In this document: one piece after another, positions 33,910 through 45,352 of the stretch
Position numbering within the stretch: the stretch's first letter is position 1
How the letters are laid out: each line of letters begins with the position of its first letter
Assembly (NCBI GenBank): GCA_973895155.1
Contig: OZ316892.1
Location: forward strand, 5,332,001 to 5,396,000
Reading direction: 5' to 3'
Origin: Marsupella aquatica
Lineage: Eukaryota; Marchantiophyta
DNA length: 64,000 nt
Notes under the pieces: model-generated
What the model was told of the DNA's origin: nothing
Database searches by the model: none
The model's input: the letters and a program-made list of their open reading frames with translations, nothing else
Translations under genes and position numbers: made by a program

Positions 33910-34517
33910 TCAATCTTCGCCATCATCTCCATTACCTGCCTGCTGATGACTTATTTTTTGTGCACGATACATTTCTGCAACCTGCAGGTCGGGATGGGAA
34001 TTATGTTTAGTATTAGATTAGATAATATGAAGAGTTTTACATCAAATACCTGCTCTGAAAAACCCTTAGGGAGTGTAAAGTAGATGCCATTTCACCAGTA
34101 CCTGCTCTGATGTAGTGGCTTCTTCAGGTTTCTTGTCTTCACGTACACGCAACAGTCGTGGAAACCGCAGAGATATGCCCTGTAAATGCGAAACATCAAT
34201 GCTTTTTCGGTTGACAACCGATCACCATAAAGCGGAATCAATCAATTACAATCTGTAATTCAGATTTATAACAGGATAAAGTGGGAAGTTCTTAATTATA
34301 AAGACGCAAACAGGAAAAGTGAAAAGGGGAACGCACTTTATTGGGGTCCACCAAACCATTAGCAGCTCGATGAACAGGACTGATTGTCAGATCAGCGGCC
34401 TTTACTTCCCAGACCTGCGATGTGAATTGAATGACATGTAAGACTTTGTAAACATGCGTGCAAACTTAAGTCCGACCCTGAGTCAGTCCCCACTTTTCGC
34501 AAGGATCAACATCACGG

Positions 34518-34548
<31 letters not shown>

Positions 34549-37500
34549 GAACTTCAACGAGAATTCTGTGTCCAGCGCGATGTTGCATCACAATTATAGA
34601 GATTATGGCATACAAACAAAAGGAACATACACGTGGCGGTCTTCAACACGATGCAGTGCAATACACCTGAGACTGAAACGAACTCGGGCAAAAGTTAACC
34701 CACCTCTACTGGATCAAACCACACATCAGGTTTTGGCTTGTCTCCATATCGATAATAGGGCTGCACCGAATTAGCCATGATTGACTTTTAGTTCGAAATA
34801 CCAGCCAAGTAATTCAACTCAATGCATTGATCTAATATCAAACTTCCGTGGTCTTCGCTAGAGAAGTCTGATATTACAAATGGCGGCCCTTTCTCAGTAG
34901 CAAATGCTCCCTTACGCAGTGTCTAGAAAGGCAACCCGAGACGGGAAAAATTACCCTGGGTTTGTCAATGACATGCTTTCGAAGTGAAGTCGAACACTCT
35001 TCCAAAACTTGTTCCGAAAATCCCGTCCCTGGAGAAGGATACCACCAAATTGGACTCCGGAGGATTCAGCAAAATCCCTTAAGAAGTTCTAGAAAGGAAC
35101 AGTTAACTTTCGGGACATATAAAAACTACCGCATGTAATGTATTTACTGCCCCCCCCCCCCCCCTTCCCCTCTAAAAACTATCAAACTTGAAATTCTTAA
35201 AAAATGTGGGAAGTGGCGAAAGCAAACCACGATGCCAATGAGAGGGACATGACAAATCCATTTACGTGCTATATGAAGCTTTGAACAACATTCTCTACGG
35301 GTGAACTGAGGTTGGTCTTAAAAGCATCCATGGGCGCACAAGCTATGACGAGACATAAACTTTTTCAAGGCAAGCACCATTTACCGATTTTGCAAATACT
35401 CTGATACTCTTCTGAATCGTCGTCATAGCAAGCCAACAGAAACGCTCCATAAACACCTGCAACAAGTTGGAAAACCGTACTATTTGAGAAGTAGACACCA
35501 AATTCAAACTCAAATATCAAACGAGCAGGGATGGCAGGTTTTATAGACGTCAGATACAGACGCCCGTGTTATACTATATGCTGAACATCTGAGGGACTGG
35601 ATCCCTCAAATCTTTAATTGAGGAATCCAAGTGATCTTTGATAAAGGGATTTACAAGCCCAGCAGGCCGCAGGAAGAGCAATTATCTATCATGATGACTA
35701 GCGCAAGGATCTTACCCGTTCGCTTTCCTTGGCCAAGAAATCCTCCAATTGGAACTAGATCTAGAGAATCTCCGACACTGAAAGGGGGACAGCAATCCAC
35801 TAGTTAGAGACCAAGAACATTTCACACAAGACCTTCACAAAGGCCAATGGATCCACATTTATCAGATACCATGCCACCCTATAAATCAATTGGTGACGAA
35901 AGTGGACCTAGAAATGCCATGAGAAAGGAGTAGAAAACATTGCAGCCCATATCTGAGCTTCATTTCAGTGATAAGGATGAGGGAGGGGAACTAAACTTTG
36001 GAAATGTTAGCAAGTGCCTTCACAGCGTGTCGCTTGTGAACATGGTAGGTGAAGTCAGAAGACAAAAGTCGGTGCATCAAGTACCTGTCCATGTAGTCCT
36101 TCTTCAGTTTAAGCCAGTTATGGGACCTCTTTGCTGGCTCGTATGTAGCCTCAGTATCCAGGGTCTTCACAATGAGCCCCTCACAACTGCACTTTGATGA
36201 TCAGCCGCAAAGCATTTCAAATATAAGCTACCACCATCTTTTCTTAAACAAAGCCTTTACAACAGAAACGAGTATGTGAATACTGAAACAAAACAGAATT
36301 TCCCCTTAAAGGGTGGTATATGGTGGTGAAATGCACCGATTACACACATAACACGAATCTGACAACACATCCACGTTCTACAACCTTCAAGTGCAAAAAC
36401 AGCAATGAAATGTCGACCTATGATTCACAGCTTCCTCGAGAAATTTTTGCATTTCATCAAGCTCGCGCGTATCCGTAGCAGTAGCAAACTGAAACTTTCC
36501 GTCCACCTCCTCAAATGACTTATACAACTCCTGTACCACAGGATCGATTGCAACAAACGTCTGTGTCAGAATCAGCTTACCGTAAATTTCCGATTTCAAC
36601 ACTGGTATCAATTGCATGAATGCGAGGGAGCCATATAAAGAAAACTTCAGGTCTAAGAGTGAGATCTAGCACAAGTCATACATTCTTGAGCATTGGAACA
36701 AAAGAGTCACCAATTTTCAGACAGGAACCTGGTGGTCACCTTACGACGGGCAGCAAGTTGTTCATTTAGTAGATTTCGGCCGTTGATATACAACAGGTCA
36801 AACGCATATAAACAAACTTTTATCTTGATGTCATCAACAATTACTCCTTTCCTAGCGCGGGTAGACAAGACCTGATACCGGATCCAGGACGTCAGAACAA
36901 TCTCATCTCATTTTAGAATTGGGCAAGCTTATGTTCAGTCTGATGTTCAAAAGCCAAAAGATTTACTTTCAAAGAATGCAGAGTAGAACTAGTATACTCT
37001 CTAGCAATCAGCAGAACTGCTGGCACGGTACATATATCTCCCATGGATTGGTGAAGGTACAGTCTGCTTATGTTCCCAGAAAACTTGATGATATCACCTC
37101 TCGCCTTTGAAACAAATACACGAGATTATGACTTCACACCTGGAAAGGTAGAATTTTTCCCGTGTCTGTTTCGTACGCCACTATTTCAGAATCTAGCACG
37201 AAGGTTTTCACCTCTGGCTTTTTTATTCTGCATTGAGCCAGTGTCATCCGCGTAAGGTCAACCATGAACAAAAATAATACCCTAGTATGAATAACTCTCA
37301 TCAACAGTCGCAACAGTTTTGCTGCAGTATTTCCAAGAGGTCAAACAACTTCTTAGGAATTAGATTTATCTTTAGAACTTACTCTGCAACCAACTGAACA
37401 ACATCTGGAAATTTTCCCGTGTTTCGCTCGGCATTTCTACTATATATTTCTATTGAGCCGTCCTCCATGTAGTGTATCTGTATCAAAATTACAAGCGATC

Positions 37501-40500
37501 GAAAAGTTACCAGTTGAGTATACCCCAGTTTGTTAAACAAGACTCATCATCCAAGCACTCGGAACCGAAATGTCATTCAATTTAGACTGCGCTTATAAAA
37601 CTGGTCCTGTAATGAAAGTGATAGATAATCTCTATGTGGTTGTAAGCTGAAACACGAATGGTTGCTGCTTTTTGAAGACCTCGTTGAAGACAATATTGGC
37701 ATTCATAGCAACAGCATATTAGAATGTGACAGATATGCATAAAGTGGACAAACACGCAAAGGTTCAAATCAGAAAGGAAGAGGATTGCAGCTATGGAGCT
37801 CATTTCACCTGGGCTCGCTCCCCATCATACTTGTACTCACATGTGAAAACTAAGTCTTGAAACCTGTCCAGCACCTCTGATACCCCTGTAGTTGGCTTAG
37901 CTAGCATGGGCCCCACAGGTATGCCAATTGTAAAAGCACACACTTCAGGAAGCTTTTGTATCCCCACATCGAGAAGTGCAGGCACAATACGGTCGTAGAT
38001 GGGTAGGACAGAATAGGTATTCTTCATAACTTGCCCAGCCTGGCCAAACATACACGTGGCATGAGATGACACAGCAACTCCCTCGGGAACAAGGTGGACT
38101 CTGTGCATTGACGGAAGTACAAGAAATGAAAGATGACTGTCCTGCTAAATGGAGAAGCTCTCTAGCAAAAAATCGTGTGGGAACTTGTCCGTAACCTGCC
38201 AATTATAGTCTCCAGTTTTAAGAAGCGACTAGAAGCTTAGTACTCACTTCCTCCAAGCGGGCCTTAAGTTTGGAAGCTGGAACTGGTGGCTTCTCTGACA
38301 ATACTGCTGCTTGTCCTAAGGACACAAGCATAGTCTGCTCTGCCAAACCGATTCTCATTTTCGCCTGTTGAACAACATCACGAACGTTCAAGCTGAGTTC
38401 AGCTCTGAATCAGAAGCGCCAGTATGAATAACATTTACCTTAATTTAACAATTTTTCGTGTTTAGAAAAACATAGACTTAAGTTCTCCAGATTAGAAAAA
38501 TCGAATCGACCATCAAGCATTTTATAGTTCATCTTGCTCAAGAACTGAGTTTAAAAGGTGTGGATTAGAGGAGATCATCAACTAATGTGGAAGGTCTGTG
38601 TTCAGAGCCATGAAGAAAACCTATATCAGTCTTGCAATAAGGCTAGATGAAGTCCTCTGCCTGCCATTGACTTAAGGAAGCCAGTGCGGTCTATGTCACC
38701 CTCACCATCATCTATACAATAAGTGTTACCAGCCTTCTTGGCTTGTGAGTGAGAAGGGACTCACAAGGACCAACCTCCGGCCTTGGGAAATACCACAGAC
38801 AGGAAAACTTACCTGAAGAAGACGAACAAGATATTGAGGTTCACAATCGGTTCCGGCAACCAGCAAAGCTTTCATTCGTCCCCGTTTCTTCTCCTGGCTT
38901 TGATTTCCTGATTCCTGGTGCGTTCGGAGCAATAGCCACTCACAACGTCAAACGAAAGCTTTGATAGTGTAAACCAACCGTCCAGCTGTCTCATATTGAC
39001 AGATGTCAGATGAATCTCAGTCCAGTGCACTTGCATAAACTTACCCAAATGATAATCTAAACAAGCATGAGGAAAGGAAACAATGGGAGAGCTTCACCTT
39101 TGCAATGACACGAAATGCTTCTAACACCTTGGCGCAGGTCAACGGCTGGGGCTTAAACATTAATCGTTGTGTTGACCGGCTCGCTTTAGCAACAAGCCCC
39201 AAATCTCCCAAAGTCTGAAATCATAACAAATTCATGGTAAAGAGCGCCCACCAGGCTCCGCAGACATTGGACTAGAGAATAAGAGAATATTTGATCCACC
39301 GATTCCAATATGATCAGTTTGTAAAGGTTAGTTTTAATACATGTGTGTTTAGTGACAGTATGGTCAGTGTGGTGCAACATGACTGCTAAACTTCCACAGA
39401 AAAAATGAAATTTGGTTTCAAATGAAGCACCTTAAGTTGACTTTTAATCTTGTCTTCGTTGCTGCCATACGCTTCAGCAAGTGTTCTGATAATTGCAGCG
39501 TCTCCTATACCCAGCTCAATTCCCTCATGTGCTGGAGCAACCTTGTTGGCTGAAAGGTAAACCACCGGTAGAAGGTCTCCGGGGGTAGTGGCAATAACTG
39601 TGCGGAACATATTGCAGAGAATTTCGGTGATTACCAGTCGCTTGGATTCATTCGCTATCACTGCCACCGCATCAACAAACACAACCAGCATCTCAACACC
39701 TGAGAAACTCTTGAAAGGAAGAAATGGATTCAAGACGCAACTTAGTCTGGCGAGGAACACTACTTTTCCTTGGCATAATCCCAGATCTACGAGGCTGTAG
39801 TCAATAAAATTGAGGTGCTTTCTCGAAGGCAAAAGTTTTCATACAAAGGCGTAGATAGTGATTTCTGACAATGGTCTAGAAACCTACAAATCAAGCTCGG
39901 AGCCAGCACTTGGTGGCATACTCATCTCAATTCACGTCCCAATATTTAAAACTGGTGCTAAACAGAATCTTTATCTACGAATTGCATTTGCAATATTTAA
40001 CAACAAGAAGCTACTCGAACTGGGCTGGTCACTTCAACTCCTTACTTCTACAATTTCGAGTGAAAGAAAGGCCTCCTTGACTGAAGAGGGGAAGACCAGC
40101 TAAGTTGTTAAGTATCTCGGATCATGTAACAGAATCGTATGTCACATCATCCAGAGACTTTATGGACACTTTGAAGCTCCAGAGCTGAAAACCAAATTTA
40201 CAAAGCCCTCCGACCAAGAGAAAAGTTTGAGAGGCAGGCACGTACAGTCCAGAGCCTTAGCAAAGAAGATGAAAGGAACTTGCTCTCCGTCCTTCCAGAA
40301 TGCAGCCTTCTTTGGATCAAAGTCTGCCTGTTTCTTCATCAACTCTGCGTCCACTTTGTCCACGCCTGTTGCTCCAGCAAGCTTCTCCTTCTTCCCAGCT
40401 GCAGAAACGGACATGGTAGCATCACGATTAACCTCCACCTTCACCTCGTCCACTGCCTTTGCTTTTTTGGAAGGGTCTTCCGAAGACACTTCAGGCCCTT

Positions 40501-40732
40501 TGACAGCAAAAGTGGATGCTGATTTCGGAGCAGCGCCAGTGGTTTTCTTTGCATCACCATTGACCTCCCCTTCCACCTCGTCCGCCATCTTAGCTTTTTT
40601 GGAAGAGGCTTCCGAAGGCACTTCCGGCCCTTTCACAGCAACAGTGGAGGCTGATTTTGCGGCAGCGCCAGTGGTTTTCTTAGCTCTGGCATTCTTCATC
40701 ATGACATCCAAGATGCTCCTCTTCTCCGCCAT
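33910..40732 (-). CDS. LIG1: DNA ligase 1 (ATP-dependent), 18 exons
   Basis: Exons, 5' to 3': 40246-40732, 39431-39660, 39098-39214, 38813-38914, 38248-38364, 37809-38039, 37383-37477, 37140-37227, 36740-36871, 36418-36530, 36085-36186, 35716-35777, 35385-35456, 34955-35028, 34704-34760, 34337-34414, 34102-34179, 33910-33981. All introns are GT-AG, all phases agree, and the sum is 768 codons plus TGA, near the length of plant LIG1. It seals nicks in replication and repair in the nucleus. Seen in order: basic, low-complexity N-terminus; DNA-binding domain ([40 protein letters not shown]); motif I lysine in [10 protein letters not shown]; motif [23 protein letters not shown]; motif IV EGLIVKT; motif V WLKLKKDY; motif [20 protein letters not shown] chose the ATG in GCTATGGCG; the upstream open frame has only GTG. 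A 44-residue tandem duplication sits at residues 18-105. Confidence 0.97.
34522..34549. repeat. (GA)n microsatellite in a LIG1 intron
   Basis: About 14 GA units between exons 15 and 16 of LIG1 (plus-strand reading). Confidence 0.95.
35150..35164. repeat. Poly-C tract (15 C) in a LIG1 intron
   Basis: Uninterrupted run of C between exons 13 and 14; on the transcribed sense it is G15. Confidence 0.95.
40418..40681 (-). repeat. 132-bp coding tandem duplication in LIG1 exon 1
   Basis: Two 44-codon units (40550-40681 and 40418-40549), each KKTTGAA.KSAST.AVKGPE then V.SE..SKKAK..DEV..EVN.DA. In-frame and free of stops, well diverged at silent and replacement sites. Confidence 0.95.
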
Positions 40733-41997
40733 AGCGCTGTTGGGTCTAGAGATAATTCCCGTATTGTCCCCCACCCAATGGGGAGAAGAGCCGACTGAAT
40801 TGAATCGAATTGAATGAATTGGAACTCCTCATTGTTTCACGAATGGGAAACTTCTTTCCCGCCTTTTGGTTTCATGATTAGTCTCTGGACTCTCCCAAGT
40901 CCCAACCCCAATTCATTGTCAGCTGTGGAGGCTCCATGGACTACAGAATAGGGGTGAAGCCTCCCCACCCCACTACTGCCCCCAAAATCTTGGAGGGTTG
41001 CAGTGGGGGCAGGGTAATTTATAGTGATTAGAGGACTAGACATGAATTATAAAGTTTTGAAAAGAACGACAAGGGTCATTATGGGAGACATGATACCATA
41101 GGCAAGAAACCCAATAAAGGGAGGAAAACAAAGAAAAACAAAAAGGAAAGATTGATGAGCCAACGAGCCCAAGAATGAAAAGTAGGGCCATATTGAGCAA
41201 CAAATTGAAAAGCCTGGAAAAGCTTTGGAGTAAACCGGGTAGGAGGGTCACAAAGAGGAATTTGACTTGCTCCCTTTGCCCACTGCTCACTCAAATTGTG
41301 CCAATCATTGTATACACTTTGATTCGCACAAGTCAATTATATCATTGTATATTTTAGTGATTAGCTTGCATACCAGAGTGTATGCATAGGAAGCATAGGA
41401 AGGGCTCCTTGTAACCAGATGCTGCATTCCCATCCATGTTCACAAGCATAGTGTCTAAATGTGATTTTTTTTCTGTTACTAGAAAAATGTCTACAGAGTA
41501 GGTCATGAATAATAGACTTGGCTATGGATTTCTAATATAGAATAGAGGAGGTGGAATAAATTTGCCCAAGTCACATGCTTGCCTAGTGTGTTCAATGACT
41601 AGGTCGATACCTGCGTGTAATGTTGTTGAGGAATGATTAACTTGCTGTTGGAACTTGTTGTCCTGTAAATTAGTAAATTAAAAGCAATATATTCTATCTT
41701 GATGATATGAGTTAAAAAAAACTATTCCTAAAGACAACAGTACATTTTTTAATTAGATATATTAATGCTAAGTGTTGTAGCAAGCTCGTATTGCACAGAT
41801 ACCAACAACAGTCTGTTTAATTTCGTGAATACATGTGCCATATATATTGTTTTGGCCATGAATACATATTGTTATGTGAATACTTAACTTTATTGTTCGA
41901 GCCAATCATGTCAATCTTACACAGTATCACAATGGTGTGCATGGTGGTTGAGAACCAAAAGGTGCAGGGTTGATTCCTTTAGGTGGGTTTGTGTATC
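40733..41997. other. Intergenic between LIG1 and the sirtuin
   Basis: Includes the LIG1 promoter and 5' UTR. ORFs at 41036-41336 (minus) show no domain. Confidence 0.4.
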
Positions 41998-42600
41998 GGT
42001 GTCAAGTTTTAAACTGGGAAAACATTCAACCAAAAAAAGTTCCAAAACTCATTTAAGGTGTTATTTCAAACACAATTTAAGAACAAAGGGGGTTTGCTAA
42101 CAATTTCACATGGATGAAAGTACAAAGGCAAGATTTTCATAGGACAAATCAAAACTTAAACCACAATTGCCCCTATAAAGAGTTACGAGTTACCAATAGC
42201 TTTCATTATAAAGTGCACAGGTTTAGGAATTGGTTTGACCTCCACGAAAGGTGGGGAGTGTGCACAGGTTTAGGAATTGGTTTGAGCTCCACAAAAGGTG
42301 AGGAGTGCTCCACCTTTTATAATGAAATACTGTCCCCCGCACAACAAAAATGTTTAGTAGTGAGGGAGGGAATGGGGCTTTTATATGGGCAGGTGTGGTT
42401 TAAGGTGGGTGTACTGCACTACTGTCAATTTTTAAACTGGGAAAGATTTCAGGGAAGCCAAAAAGTTATAAAATTAATTTAAGATGTTATTTCAAACACA
42501 ACATAAAAACAAAGGGGGTTTGCCTCCAGTTCCACATGGATGAAAATGGAAAGGAAAGTTTTTCTTTGGATAAATCAAAACTTGAATACTAATTATTGAA
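41998..42600. repeat. 420-bp-spaced direct repeat enclosing a hairpin-bounded 47-bp tandem duplication
   Basis: 'gtcaagttttaaactgggaa' ... 'ggtgttatttcaaacacaat' ... 'caaagggggtttgc' ... 'cacatggatgaaa' at 41998-42150 recurs in diverged form at 42421-42600. Between lie perfect 12-bp inverted arms TTTCATTATAAA (42201-42212) and TTTATAATGAAA (42316-42327), bounding two 47-bp copies starting GTGCACAGGTTTAGG at 42213 and 42260. This resembles a small non-autonomous element or foldback structure. Confidence 0.85.
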
Positions 42601-42929
42601 ATCTGTTCCAGGTCAGGTGCTTTCTCTATAAGGGGAAGTAAAATAAAAACCCAACTATGGCTTGGGCAATATGCTATGGAAATTGCTGCAAGACTCCTAA
42701 CCTACCTGTCTTCTACATAGATTCACTCCACTCATATTTATTGTTCCCTTTTGTTTCCTTGCTTTCTTGCTTCCCTCTTTTATAGCAGGAGTAGCTCCTG
42801 GTCAGACTCTGACTCTGACTCTTTCTATTTCTCCGCTTTCTTTCGTTGTCTTCCTTCCTTTTGTAGGCAGTCCCATTCCTCTACTCTGCTTGAGGATCCT
42901 CCTGGGACTATGGTTAAAACAACTAAACT

Positions 42930-45352
42930 CTAATGGGAGCCTGTGGTTGAGCTTCCAGTTTGTGGAAATTCGTCCAGGGAAATGCCAAGAGCCTCTGGAA
43001 GGGTTGATGCAGATGGTCCTCGAAATTTGAACCTGCAATAGACATGTTCCATCATAACCGTGATCAAAACTTTGGTGGGAGGATGGATAAATAAATTGAA
43101 TCAACGAAGACTGCTGTTGTCAGGGAGGTTGAGGAATATCAGGGTAGAGAGAGTCTATCTTACTGGCAAGCTCGACTAGAAGGAGTATTTTCAATGTTAA
43201 ACTCTGCCACTGTGCCCCCAAGAGATCTTACCAGGTGAGCATAGCCTGCTGCTGGCTGGACACCACAACACAAAGTAACTTCAGAGACAAGTACGAAGGC
43301 AATCTATTTTGACAGTACTCTGCCCTTCATATGCCTAAATAAATTATCTTCGGCTAGTCTGTAAGGACTGTAGATATGAGAACAAGTCCTCCAGATTTCC
43401 TCCTACACCTTTTTGCAATAGTAATGGAGAGATGCTGCATATGGGTATTGGCTTAACACTTTCATACCCAGACAACTGCAGATGTCCCTGCGACCAGCAG
43501 GAGGTCACAATCTTGTAGAGAACCATCCGCTTGAGCCAGTATCGAGCCGTCCAAACTCTCACCAAACCACACCACGTGTGGACGTAATAGTCCCGTGCAG
43601 AGCTTGCAACGAGGCAGTTCCTTCTCAGGAATTCGGTCTTCAGGTGTGGCTGGATCTGGAGAACCCTGCAGAGAAACATTTCACTCCCATTCATGAAATT
43701 AAACAGGGAAAAATCAATGATTTGGGATGCAAGTTATCTAACAGAGGAGGAAACAACAGGGTAAACAAGGTGTTTCAAGGATCTCTAAGAGCAGCTCACA
43801 TCCCATAGCCACTTACTGAGGTGCATAGATGTGCAAAATTTGACATACTTACTCTTCCAGCAAGAGCTGGACAAATGGGCATGTCACGGTTTTCTTGGAT
43901 GCTATGGCATTCTGTGCATCTAGTCTTCCAAAGGGAACCGTGAAGTTCGACCACATCCTCGCTTCCAGCTCTCATGTGGAGTTCATCAATATTCTGAATC
44001 CATTCAATATTGCACAGGTAAAATAAATAGGATAAAACATTCGGATAAGTTCCCGATTTAGAGTTATACCATCCACACTGGACCCTTTTGACTTACATGC
44101 AGCAGTTAAGAATTCCTCAGTGCAATTCGTCAAAGCAAACATTTCCACTCACCGCATTGCTGTTGCTTTACAGGTGCCATTCTAAATATGGTACCCTCAG
44201 TGACCTGTACCTGAGTTAGTAGACTGAAATTCTTTCCCTCCTGCTCACAGCGTTTCTGCAATGCGGCAATAGCATAATGTGCTGGATTCGGTTTAGCCTT
44301 GTCCACAACGCATCTGCATTGGACATCCTTCATGCCGTTGATTTGTGTACCTATTTCTTCCAGGAAAACTGTTTGAGACAAAGGAAGGAGATCCTAGGCT
44401 AGAAGTGATCTCCAGTAAACAGACGTATTTTCACACACTGATCATTTTTGCGGAGTCAAATTCAAAGGGATGCTGACCTCCGATAGTGGTAGAACTCCCA
44501 AACAAGGGAAGGATTTTCATTAAATGCTTCAGGTGTTGCCAGGTCCTATCAACACAAGTTACAGAAACAAAATTGTCACAAAGAACTTAGAGTAGACCTG
44601 CAAAGATAAAGTCATAGAAAGCTCTAACCACTGGTAAAAATTGGACATGATAATAATCCTCTCTAGCCAACATGATGAAACTTTACCTGTTGATTGACAA
44701 AGTCAAATTTGAAATTATGAGAAAACAACATAGAGAGTTATGCCAACTGAAAGCGCAATGAGTACATTACTAGCCCTAAGCCTACACTGCCTCTTTATAT
44801 TACCTTTATAGTTTAAACCCAAGAATGTATCAAGTTGTATAACAAAGGACAACGACATACCATAGCACTCCATGTTCGCCAGAGACCACCTTCACCCCGA
44901 AAAGTGGGAATGCCTGATTCTGCTGATACTCCAGCGCCAGTAAGAGCCGTAATATTCTGAGTTCAAATCAGGGACTATATATTAATGAAACTTAGCATCA
45001 TACTCTAAACCCAAATTGGAAGTTCTAAGGATTGGTAAGGATTATTGGCAAGGCTTCATCAATTCATCAGTTATTAAAATTTCTCACTTAAGATGTCTAG
45101 AACAGAAGATCACAGTCAATTATAGCTGTTTATAACCTATCATAACGTTCAACTGATAGAAATTGACGAGAGATTTTTCAGACTCATTGAATTATTATAT
45201 CTCAAATGAGTTCACTCTATCTTACCCATAGGTCTAGCATTGCATCAAAGAGGATTGCAGGCAGAAAAGGACTAGAGGGCGATAGAAGCGAGTACCTTGG
45301 CTTTGGCAAGGACACGTGCAAATAAATCAAGTTGAGCCTTATCGATACCCAT
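42930..45352 (-). CDS. SIRT5: Class III sirtuin (SIRT5-like NAD-dependent lysine deacylase), 8 exons
   Basis: Exons, 5' to 3': 45296-45352, 44861-44956, 44478-44545, 44211-44313, 43853-43993, 43468-43665, 43164-43255, 42930-43032. All junctions are GT-AG with matching phases; the product is 285 residues ending at TAG 42930. Sirtuins remove acyl groups from lysine with NAD. Seen: NAD-binding [20 protein letters not shown] (residues 24-43); FYHYR at 69-73, the Tyr-x-x-Arg pair that in human SIRT5 holds succinyl or malonyl groups; QNIDELH; catalytic His126 in [12 protein letters not shown]; four zinc cysteines 134, 137 (CTEC) and 175, 178 (CKLC); [38 protein letters not shown]. No clear targeting peptide. 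Length and motif order match SIRT5 and bacterial CobB without gaps. In frame upstream of the ATG is a TGA, supporting this start. Likely functional; substrate class is inferred from the motif. Confidence 0.94.

Noticed and set aside
40733-40774. N-terminal extension of LIG1 by 14 codons
   Set aside because: The upstream open frame has only a GTG at 40774; the first ATG, in good context, is at 40732. A non-AUG organelle-targeted form cannot be excluded but has no support here.
40227-40817. 196-codon plus-strand ORF
   Set aside because: Antisense shadow of LIG1 exon 1, whose low-complexity codons leave the other strand open.
41930-41995. SINE or tRNA-like words ('ggtggttgagaacc', 'gggttgattcc')
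   Set aside because: Box A departs too far from consensus and no second copy was seen.
43205-43232. GTAAGA after CACCTG as a sirtuin splice donor
   Set aside because: Reading through gives the expected [13 protein letters not shown] run, and the next GTAAGA at 43163 gives the correct phase to the last exon.
43482-43808. 108-codon plus-strand ORF
   Set aside because: Antisense shadow of sirtuin exon 6.
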